A DNA stretch of 64,000 bases from Cloacibacterium sp047601505 (GTDB lineage Bacteria > Bacteroidota > Bacteroidia > Flavobacteriales > Weeksellaceae): contig NZ_JASGJD010000001.1 of NCBI RefSeq assembly GCF_047601505.1, forward strand, positions 868,001-932,000, in the 5' to 3' direction. Both the position numbers and the translations under genes were made by a program. The stretch's first letter is position 1. Every line of letters begins with the position of its first letter. Of this stretch, positions 57,730 through 64,000 are shown in pieces. The notes under the pieces were generated by a model that saw only the letters and a program-made list of their open reading frames with translations, had not been told where the DNA came from and searched no databases.

Positions 57730-60381
57730 ATGAAATTATATTTCACAATAAACTACGGAACTGAATTTGGCAAAAAAGTAGTGCTAAAAGTTCTGGATGG
57801 GAAAAATATACAGTCTTATGATTTGCAATTTTCTGACAATAGAAATTGGAAAATCGAAATTGATTTTTTTTCTAAATCTATCGAATACAAATATTTGGTG
57901 GTAGATGAAAATAATCACGTAATAGACGAAGAAATTTGCACTCACCATCTCAATTTTGTAAATAATTTTTCCGAGTACAACATTTACGATGTTTGGAATA
58001 ACAAAAATTTCCCCGAAAACTATCTCAACAATAAAATTCTTCAAAACAAATTAGGAGATTTTAAAGCAGAAAAAGTTTCAATTCTTAAAAAACATACTCA
58101 TCATTTTAGGATAGAAGCACCGCTTTATTCGCCAGATTGGAGATTGGTAATTGCTGGGAATAATGAGGCTTTAGGAAATTGGGATTTTGAAAATGCCGAG
58201 AAAATGTCTCAAACCGCAGTTGGCGTTTGGGAGGTAGCAGTAGATTTGAAAAAGCAAAAAGAATTTGTGCAGTACAAATACTCTATTTTAGACGAAAAGC
58301 ACGAAAAAATTATTGCTGTAGAATATGGCGATAATAGATTGGCTTTTCCGAATCAAGACGAAGAAGTTTTGCAGGTTCATGCAGACCATTTTTTCAGATT
58401 TAGTTCAGAACAATTGTACAAAGCAGCTGGAGTTGCAATTCCTGTTTTTAGTTTGAGAAGTGATGATGGTTTTGGAGTTGGAGAGTTTTCAGATCTTAAA
58501 AAACTAGCAGATTGGGCGCACAAAACCAATCTTTCTGTGATTCAGATTTTGCCAATTAATGATACCACAGCCAATTATAGTTGGACAGATTCTTATCCTT
58601 ATGCCGCGATTTCTGTTTATGCGCTTCATCCTCAATATTTAAGTTTAGAGAAAATTCAGTTTGGGATTCCTGAGGCTTTTCAAATGGAATTCAAAATGAA
58701 AAGAGATGAATTAAATGCTCTTTCGTTAGTAGATTACGAACAAATGATTTCTGAAAAGTGGAAATTTATAAAAGTAGTTTTCGAAGAAAATAAAACAGAA
58801 ATTTTAAAAGACAAAGATTTTTCAAAATTCTTGAAAGAAAACGCAGATTGGCTGAAACCTTATGCTGCATTTTGTGTTTTGAGAGATAAAAATAATACTC
58901 CAAATTTCAACGATTGGAAAACGCATAAGAAATATGTTGCAGGTAAGATTGCACAATTGTTTGATGCGAAACATGCAGATTTCGAGAACGTAATGCTTCA
59001 TGCTTGGGTTCAATATCAGCTTCATTTACAATTAAAAGAAGCGGTAGATTATACACATGGTATAGGGATTTCTCTAAAAGGTGATTTGCCCATCGGAATT
59101 TACAGATTTTCTGTAGAAGCTTGGACAGAGCCAGAGCTTTTCGGGATGGATTTCCAAGCAGGAGCTCCACCAGATGAATTTTCAGATTTGGGACAAAACT
59201 GGGAGTTTCCAACTTATAATTGGGAAGTAATGCAAGCCAATAATTATGATTGGTGGAAGAAAAGATTTGCAGTAATTGCAAGGTATTTTGATGCGATGAG
59301 AATAGACCATATTCTTGGTTTTTTCAGAATTTGGAGAATGCCAATGACGGCAACTCAAGGATTGTTGGGTTATTTTTATCCTGCGGTTCCGATTACAATA
59401 GAAGAATTTGCGGCAAGACATATTCCTTTTAATTTTGATAGATATTGCAAACCTTTTATTAATGATCAAATTCTTTGGGATATTTTCGGTAACGAAAAAG
59501 ATGCTATTGCAGAGCATTTTATGTATCAGGAAAATGGAGTTTATCATTTTAAACAAGAATATGATTGTCAAAGAAAATTGGCAGAATATTTCAAGAAAAA
59601 TCCTAGAAAAAACGCGGAAGAAAAACTAATTAGTTTGGCGGCTAATGTTCTTTTCTTGCAAGAATTTAATGGAACTGATTACGTTTATCATCCAAGATTT
59701 AATATTAATAAAACCATATCATATCAATATCTTTCGGACTGGGAAAAGAAACAATTGTATGAATTGTATGTAGATTATTTCTTTAGAAGACAAGATGGAC
59801 TTTGGTATCAAAAAGCGATGGAGAAATTGCCAATGCTTCTTGCGGCTACAGATATGCTAATTTGTGGCGAAGATCTTGGTTTGGTGCCAGATTGTGTGCC
59901 TGTGGTGATGGATAAATTAGGAATTACAGCACTTAAAGTTCAGCGTTCGCCAAAAGAAGATGTACCTTATTACGACCCACAAACTGCAAGTTATATGAAT
60001 GTGGTAACGGCTTCTTCACACGATAGTTCTACACTAAGACAATGGTGGAAAGAAAATAGAGAATTAACTCAACATTATTTTAATAATCAATTAAAGCAAT
60101 TTGGCACAGCTCCTTCTGAATTATTGCCAGAGTTAGCCGAAATTATTATGAAACAACACCTTCATTCTGAAGCCATGTTGGTGATTTTCCCAATTCAAGA
60201 GTATTTTGCGACAGATTATGAAATTGTAAATCCTTATGCTGACGACGAGAGAATTAATAATCCTGCAGTTTTTCCTCATTATTGGAGATACAGAATGCAT
60301 ATTTCTATAGAAGAGCTTTTGCAAAAAGAGTATTTTAATAATAAAATTGCTCATTTTGTAGCAGAAAGCGGTAGAAATTAG
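57730..60381 (+). CDS. malQ: 4-alpha-glucanotransferase with N-terminal CBM20 domains
   Basis: This 883-residue GH77 enzyme transfers alpha-1,4-glucan segments in starch/maltodextrin metabolism. Two starch-binding CBM20-like domains precede it: residues 1-95 (KLYFTINYGTEFGKKVVLKV) and about 115-225 (HFRIEAPLYSPDWRLVIAGNNEALGNWD). The GH77 barrel (about 235-870) shows GVAIPVFSLRSDDGFGVGEFSDLKKLADWA, AMRIDHILGFFRIWRMP (with the catalytic Asp), and MLICGEDLGLVPDCVP (with the acid/base Glu). This layout is like plant DPE2. It stands alone, followed by a terminator. Confidence 0.93.
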   Translation: MKLYFTINYGTEFGKKVVLKVLDGKNIQSYDLQFSDNRNWKIEIDFFSKSIEYKYLVVDENNHVIDEEICTHHLNFVNNFSEYNIYDVWNNKNFPENYLNNKILQNKLGDFKAEKVSILKKHTHHFRIEAPLYSPDWRLVIAGNNEALGNWDFENAEKMSQTAVGVWEVAVDLKKQKEFVQYKYSILDEKHEKIIAVEYGDNRLAFPNQDEEVLQVHADHFFRFSSEQLYKAAGVAIPVFSLRSDDGFGVGEFSDLKKLADWAHKTNLSVIQILPINDTTANYSWTDSYPYAAISVYALHPQYLSLEKIQFGIPEAFQMEFKMKRDELNALSLVDYEQMISEKWKFIKVVFEENKTEILKDKDFSKFLKENADWLKPYAAFCVLRDKNNTPNFNDWKTHKKYVAGKIAQLFDAKHADFENVMLHAWVQYQLHLQLKEAVDYTHGIGISLKGDLPIGIYRFSVEAWTEPELFGMDFQAGAPPDEFSDLGQNWEFPTYNWEVMQANNYDWWKKRFAVIARYFDAMRIDHILGFFRIWRMPMTATQGLLGYFYPAVPITIEEFAARHIPFNFDRYCKPFINDQILWDIFGNEKDAIAEHFMYQENGVYHFKQEYDCQRKLAEYFKKNPRKNAEEKLISLAANVLFLQEFNGTDYVYHPRFNINKTISYQYLSDWEKKQLYELYVDYFFRRQDGLWYQKAMEKLPMLLAATDMLICGEDLGLVPDCVPVVMDKLGITALKVQRSPKEDVPYYDPQTASYMNVVTASSHDSSTLRQWWKENRELTQHYFNNQLKQFGTAPSELLPELAEIIMKQHLHSEAMLVIFPIQEYFATDYEIVNPYADDERINNPAVFPHYWRYRMHISIEELLQKEYFNNKIAHFVAESGRN

Positions 60382-60406
60382 TTGCAATAAACGATATAAA
60401 ATTTTT

Positions 60407-60442
60407 AAAAGTTAAAATCATTCTTTGGTTTTAACTTTTTTT
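60407..60442 (+). terminator. Terminator after malQ
   Basis: AAAAGTTAAAA and TTTTAACTTTT form an 11-bp AT-only stem around a 11-nt loop, with a T run. Confidence 0.7.
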
Positions 60443-60530
60443 ATTTTAAAATATCAAATAATGATAATTTGTTGATGATTAAGTTTATAAATTTAATTAA
60501 ATGCAAAATATTTTTAATAGCTAATAAAGT

Positions 60531-60546
60531 TTGGCACGTATTTTTA
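60531..60546 (+). promoter_or_regulatory. Sigma-54-like site TTGGCACG-N4-TTTA
   Basis: TTGGCACGTATTTTTA keeps the -24 element TTGGCACG but has TTTA instead of TTGC at -12. It lies 34 bases before the ATG at 60580, a position similar to the site at 49484. Confidence 0.33.
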
Positions 60547-60579
60547 ATAATGTTTAACAGATCACTAAACAATAATGAA

Positions 60580-61530
60580 ATGAAACTGATATTAAAAAAA
60601 ATAGTTCTTGCTTCAGCATTATCTTTAGCAGGAATGACATTCGCACAGTATTATCCAAATGATAATTATGGAGGCAATGATCAATATGAATATTATTACG
60701 ACGATTATAATTATCCAGATGATTATTATTACGAATATCCATCAGATTATTACACCAACGATTTTTATAGGGGATATTATAACGACTATAGAAATGCAAT
60801 TGTAAGCATTAATTGGGATAGGTTTTTTGTAGAATTTAGACTTTCACCTGTTCAGATAAGAGAGATAAGAGGTTTAAACGCAAGATTTGGAGGTTATAAT
60901 TATTGGTTTAATTATTACAGATATAATCCAGACCGTTGGTATTATGATAGATTTGTTTCTTTAGAAAGAATTTTAGGACCTAGAATTTATGTGGTTTTCT
61001 ACCAAAGATACTATAACAATTATAATCCTATTGTTTATTTCAGAAATTATAGAGTAAGAAATTACAGACCTACAATTTATGTAGCACCAAGATATAGAAA
61101 TGTAGATGTAAGAACCGTTAGACATAATGATTTCAGAAAAGGTAGTTTTAGAGGAGGCTTCAATAGCAATGATAAAGTTGTAAGAGATGACAATAGCTTT
61201 AGAAGAGATGCAAAACCTCAAAACAATGATAGAGGTTTCAGAAATGATAATGATAGGCCGTCTAACAATGGTTTTAGAGGAGGAAATGATAATTCATCTA
61301 AAAGTTTTGGAAGACAAGACTCAGAACAACCAAGAAATAACGGTTTTAGAAACGATGCGCCTCGAAAAAATGAAGAAATGAGCCGAGGAAATAGCGATTC
61401 TAGAAGTAACAGCGGAGGTTTTAGAAGTGGAGATAACAATCGCTCTTTTGGTAAATCCAATGGAAATAGTGACAGAGGAAATAGCAACGGACAAAGAGGG
61501 AATAATGGAGGCGGAAGAGGTTTTAGATAA
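60580..61530 (+). CDS. Secreted Asp/Tyr-rich protein with LSPVQ motif and RG-rich tail
   Basis: This 316-residue protein has a signal peptide (KKIVLASALSLAGMTFAQ). Residues 20-65 are rich in Tyr and Asp (YPNDNYGGNDQYEYYYDDYN). A domain follows (about 70-165) with AIVSINWDRFFVEFRLSPVQIREIRGLN and RILGPRIYVVFYQRYY, which aligns with 61690-62085. The last 125 residues are low-complexity, rich in Arg, Gly, Asn, Asp and Ser, with repeated FRGG/GFRN. ATG 60580 begins the signal peptide. I do not know its function; a secreted polymer-binding or stress role is possible. Confidence 0.7.
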   Translation: MKLILKKIVLASALSLAGMTFAQYYPNDNYGGNDQYEYYYDDYNYPDDYYYEYPSDYYTNDFYRGYYNDYRNAIVSINWDRFFVEFRLSPVQIREIRGLNARFGGYNYWFNYYRYNPDRWYYDRFVSLERILGPRIYVVFYQRYYNNYNPIVYFRNYRVRNYRPTIYVAPRYRNVDVRTVRHNDFRKGSFRGGFNSNDKVVRDDNSFRRDAKPQNNDRGFRNDNDRPSNNGFRGGNDNSSKSFGRQDSEQPRNNGFRNDAPRKNEEMSRGNSDSRSNSGGFRSGDNNRSFGKSNGNSDRGNSNGQRGNNGGGRGFR

Positions 61531-61561
61531 ACATCCAAATTAATATATATTTTAATTAAGA

Positions 61562-61593
61562 AAGGCAGATTTTTTAATAAGTCTGCTTTTTTT
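61562..61593 (+). terminator. Terminator after the RG-rich protein gene
   Basis: GGCAGA and TCTGCT pair around a 12-nt loop, then T7. Confidence 0.65.
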
Positions 61594-61689
61594 ATAATTT
61601 TTTCTAAATTTTACATAATTAATAGGTAAGTATTTCATTATCATTTATATGTGTTAAATTTACATTGTTAAAACAAAAAAATATTCGTT

Positions 61690-62085
61690 ATGAAAAAAAT
61701 AATCACACTTATTGCATTCGCAATTTTCGGGTTTTCGTTTTCTCAGACCACAGTAATTTATCAAAATTATAGAAATAGTATTGTTACTGTAAATTGGAAT
61801 GCACTTGGGGTAGAACTTAGCCTAACTCCTAGTCAAAGAAACGCAATCACTGTACTTAATAACAGATATCCAACTTATGAATCTTGGTATGTGGTTTATA
61901 AAGACAGACCGGGATATTGGGAAAGAGATAGAGATAGAGAATTAAGAAGAATTTTAGGCTCTACATCTTATGTTAAATATAAAAATAAATATTATAAGGG
62001 AAATAATCCAAATGCTGTCTATAATAGAAATAAAGGAAACAATGGGCACAATGGAAACAAAAAACACCACGGACATAAAAAATAG
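61690..62085 (+). CDS. Small secreted protein related to 60580-61530
   Basis: This 131-residue protein has a signal peptide (KKIITLIAFAIFGFSFSQ) and a domain (about 25-105) with YRNSIVTVNWNALGVELSLTPSQRNAITVLNNRYP and LRRILGSTSYVKYKNKYYKGNNP. The same order, NW.....LTPSQ then ILG..Y.KYKN.YY, is found in the larger neighbour, so the two are paralogues. It ends in an Asn/Gly/His/Lys tail (GNNGHNGNKKHHGHKK). LTPSQ resembles the LTxxQ motif of Spy/CpxP-type proteins. Confidence 0.7.
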   Translation: MKKIITLIAFAIFGFSFSQTTVIYQNYRNSIVTVNWNALGVELSLTPSQRNAITVLNNRYPTYESWYVVYKDRPGYWERDRDRELRRILGSTSYVKYKNKYYKGNNPNAVYNRNKGNNGHNGNKKHHGHKK

Positions 62086-62202
62086 TGAAAAAAATCATAA
62101 AAAATACTAAATTTTAATTCCGGTTAAATTTAGGTATGGTTTTTGTTATTTATAGAGAAAGAGTAATTCTTCATATCAAATTTAATTTTTACATTCAGTT
62201 AA

Positions 62203-62231
62203 AGCGGAACTTATCATTCCGCTTTTTTTTT
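62203..62231 (+). terminator. Terminator before the glycosyltransferase gene
   Basis: AGCGGAA and TTCCGCT form a 7-bp stem with a 7-nt loop and a long T run. Confidence 0.83.
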
Positions 62232-62287
62232 GTATTAAATTTTTTTAATATTGCTATTCTGTTGAGAATTAATGATAATTTCGTTAT

Positions 62288-63277
62288 ATGAAAATTCTAT
62301 ATGCAATTCAAGGTACTGGCAACGGGCATGTTTCTAGAGCTAGAGAAATAATACCAATTTTGAAAAAATATGGGCAAGTAGATATTTTAATTAGTGGGAC
62401 GCAGGCAGATGTGAATTTAGATGACGAAATAAAATATCGTTTTAAAGGTTTTGGGTTCGATTTTGGCACAAATGGCGGAATAAATTACAAAAGCAGTTTC
62501 AAAAAGGCAGATTTTAGACAATTAATTCGAGATATAAGAAATCTACCGGTAAAAGATTACGATTTGGTAATTAATGATTTCGAGCCAGTTACCGCTTGGG
62601 CGTGTATTTTAAGAAATAAAAAATCAATAGCATTAAGTCATCAGTCGGCATTTTTGTCAGTAAAAACGCCAGTAATTTCTGGTTTTCATTTAGGAGAATT
62701 TATTTTAAAAACGTATGCTCCGGCAAGTAAAAAAGTAGGTTTTCATTTTAAAAGATACGACGATTTTATAAGAACTCCCGTTATTCGTTCTGAAATAAGG
62801 GCTTTAAAATCTCAAAATCTTGGTCATTACACCGTTTATTTGCCAGCATATAGTGATGAATTTATCCTCAAAAAATTAGAAAAATTTCCTAATAAAAAGT
62901 TTCAGGTTTTTTCTAAACACACCAAAGAAGATTATACAAAAGGGAATATTGAAGTTTCTAAAGTGAACAATCTGAAATTTAATCAATCTCTTGCAGATTG
63001 CGAAGGCTTGTTGACAGGAGGAGGTTTTGAAGGACCTGCGGAAGCTATGTTTTTAGGAAAAAAAGTTCTTTGTGTGCCAATGTTTCATCAATATGAGCAA
63101 CAATGTAATGCTTTAGCTGCCGAAGATTTGGGAGCAACGGTAATTTGGAATGAAAAAGAATTCGACCAAAAACTAAAATTCTGGATTGAAGAAGGAGAAA
63201 GCATAGAAGTAGATTTTCCTGATGAAACTGAGGAGGTTATCCTAAATGTCATTAATAGTTATCAACGAAAATTTTAA
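62288..63277 (+). CDS. Glycosyltransferase family protein (GT-B, COG1819-like)
   Basis: This 329-residue cytoplasmic protein starts KILYAIQGTGNGHVSRAREIIPILKKYGQVDILISG, with the Gly-rich loop of GT-B donors, and has DLVINDFEPVTAWA (about 96-109). The C-terminal nucleotide-binding block GLLTGGGFEGPAEAMFLGKKVLCVPMFHQYEQQCNA is at about 238-274, as in UDP-glycosyltransferases and MurG. The sugar and acceptor are unknown. It could glycosylate envelope lipids or natural products. Confidence 0.87.
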   Translation: MKILYAIQGTGNGHVSRAREIIPILKKYGQVDILISGTQADVNLDDEIKYRFKGFGFDFGTNGGINYKSSFKKADFRQLIRDIRNLPVKDYDLVINDFEPVTAWACILRNKKSIALSHQSAFLSVKTPVISGFHLGEFILKTYAPASKKVGFHFKRYDDFIRTPVIRSEIRALKSQNLGHYTVYLPAYSDEFILKKLEKFPNKKFQVFSKHTKEDYTKGNIEVSKVNNLKFNQSLADCEGLLTGGGFEGPAEAMFLGKKVLCVPMFHQYEQQCNALAAEDLGATVIWNEKEFDQKLKFWIEEGESIEVDFPDETEEVILNVINSYQRKF

Positions 63278-63359
63278 CAAAAATTTATCATTTTAATATT
63301 TAACCTAAGGGAAATTGTGCAATCAAAAAGACAGATTAACAATTAAACAATTATTAAAA

Positions 63360-63827
63360 ATGAAAAAAATATTTTTGACCTTAGCATTAGGTATTGCAAC
63401 CATCACATTTGCACAACAATCTGGAATGGAAAAACCAGGCAAAATGGATCCAGAACAAAGAAAAGCAGAAATGCAAAAAAGACAACAAGAACATCTTGAT
63501 AAAATGTCAAAAGATTTGAATTTGTCTTCGGAGCAAGTAAAAAAAGTAAAAGCTCTTCAAGATAAGCAGATTTCGGAGATGCAAGCAAATATGGAAAAGA
63601 ATAAAGAAGCGAGAAAAGCTAAAATTGCAGAAATGCAAAAAAAACGTGAAGCACATGACGCTGAAATGAAAAAAATCTTAACGCCAGAACAATACCAAAA
63701 ATGGGATGCCGATAGAAAAGCAAAAATGGAAAAAAGAAAAGAAATGATGAAAGATAGAGCTGGTAAAGATGGTTTCGGGAAAAGAAAAATGATGAATAAA
63801 CCAGCAGAAGCGCCAGTGGCACCGTAA
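63360..63827 (+). CDS. Spy/CpxP-like LTxxQ secreted protein
   Basis: This 155-residue protein with a signal peptide (KKIFLTLALGIATITFAQ) is highly charged and almost entirely helical. It has LNLSSEQVKKVKALQ and MKKILTPEQYQKW, the pair of LTxxQ-type motifs of the Spy/CpxP family, which act as periplasmic chaperones. The C-terminal tail (GKRKMMNKPAEAP) is basic. ATG 63360 begins the signal peptide; a longer reading would add an unlikely leader. A terminator follows. Confidence 0.8.
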   Translation: MKKIFLTLALGIATITFAQQSGMEKPGKMDPEQRKAEMQKRQQEHLDKMSKDLNLSSEQVKKVKALQDKQISEMQANMEKNKEARKAKIAEMQKKREAHDAEMKKILTPEQYQKWDADRKAKMEKRKEMMKDRAGKDGFGKRKMMNKPAEAPVAP

Positions 63828-63856
63828 TAAATAGCAATTTTAATACATTAATTTTT

Positions 63857-63883
63857 AGCAGGAAATTTTCCTGCTTTTTTTTG
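63857..63883 (+). terminator. Terminator after the LTxxQ gene
   Basis: AGCAGGAAA and TTTCCTGCT form a near-perfect stem, with T8. Confidence 0.85.
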
Positions 63884-63968
63884 TGATAAATTTTCGTGTT
63901 AAAGTTTTGTTAAAACGAATTTTATTTTGTAATTTTAAACAAACATTTAATAAACCATAAAACCAAGC

Positions 63969-64000
63969 ATGAACAATCTTTTAAAGCTAAGTTTCTTAGT
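63969..64000 (+). CDS. Start of an unknown gene, cut by the window end
   Basis: An ATG at 63969 opens a frame reading MNNLLKLSFL, which looks like the beginning of a signal peptide, and runs out of the window. Nothing more can be said. A TATTTTG-like sequence lies about 45 bases upstream. Confidence 0.4.
   Translation, partial: MNNLLKLSFL

Noticed and set aside
60973..61538. Minus-strand frames opposite the RG-rich protein, Leu/Pro-rich
   Set aside because: They arise from the reverse complement of the Arg/Gly/Asn repeats and have no start context or homology.
1..64000. CRISPR arrays, prophage or defence islands
   Set aside because: I saw no regularly spaced direct repeats, no phage structural genes and no recognisable defence genes. 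The palindromic repeats are irregularly dispersed.

Overview
The window comes from an AT-rich chromosome of the phylum Bacteroidota, class Flavobacteriia, most likely a Weeksellaceae/Chryseobacterium-like lineage. The genus is an inference only. Supporting signs are the Bacteroidota promoter form TTTG/TTG-N19-TAnnTTTG, the near absence of Shine-Dalgarno sequences, a tmRNA tag GNEEFALAA, lineage-typical families (IPExxxVDY, DUF2851, DUF4252, head-GIN, WG repeats, type B L31) and the order acpP-fabF-rnc-IPExxxVDY-pyk. The gene content is mostly core chromosome. I see no prophage, no CRISPR array and no recognisable defence island.

Layout. 0-7 kb: the end of a YebC-type regulator, a small acetyltransferase, an RDD membrane protein divergent from a SpoIIM / DUF4129 / DUF4350 / MoxR operon, then aroA. 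7-14.7 kb: an SDR enzyme, an Omp85-type barrel, a CarboxypepD_reg-like protein, trmB, and the rplM-rpsI-rpsB operon. 14.7-27.4 kb: a fused isobutyryl-CoA mutase (IcmF), a fatty acid desaturase, an alkyltransferase-like protein, recA, an ECF sigma operon with DUF4252/head-GIN proteins, a GlmU-like protein and rpmE2. 27.6-33.3 kb: a beta-helix lipoprotein, MazG-like, PspC and GNAT proteins, a SIMPL protein, tandem CarboxypepD_reg paralogues and tmRNA. 33.3-39.3 kb: a methionine operon (split metH plus metF) under a SAM-I riboswitch, with an IS200-like transposase lodged between the two metH halves. 39.4-50 kb: an MGH1-like glycosidase, DUF58, DUF2851, bshA, a WG-repeat protein, a GH3 enzyme, an esterase and a lipoprotein. 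50.7-64 kb: pyk to acpP, folE, cysS, a CBM20-type 4-alpha-glucanotransferase, three secreted LTxxQ-like proteins and a glycosyltransferase.

The most unusual layer is not a gene cluster but dispersed repeats. Several short palindromic families lie between genes, flank the transposase, form a terminator, supply the apparent GTG start of the Omp85 gene, and appear in frame inside icmF and cysS. A separate 146-nt nested-pairing element lies upstream of tmRNA. Other points of interest are a CGACA-N5-TGTCG palindrome between recA and its divergent neighbour, the ECF sigma/DUF4252/head-GIN operon, and the three related secreted proteins at 60.6-63.8 kb.
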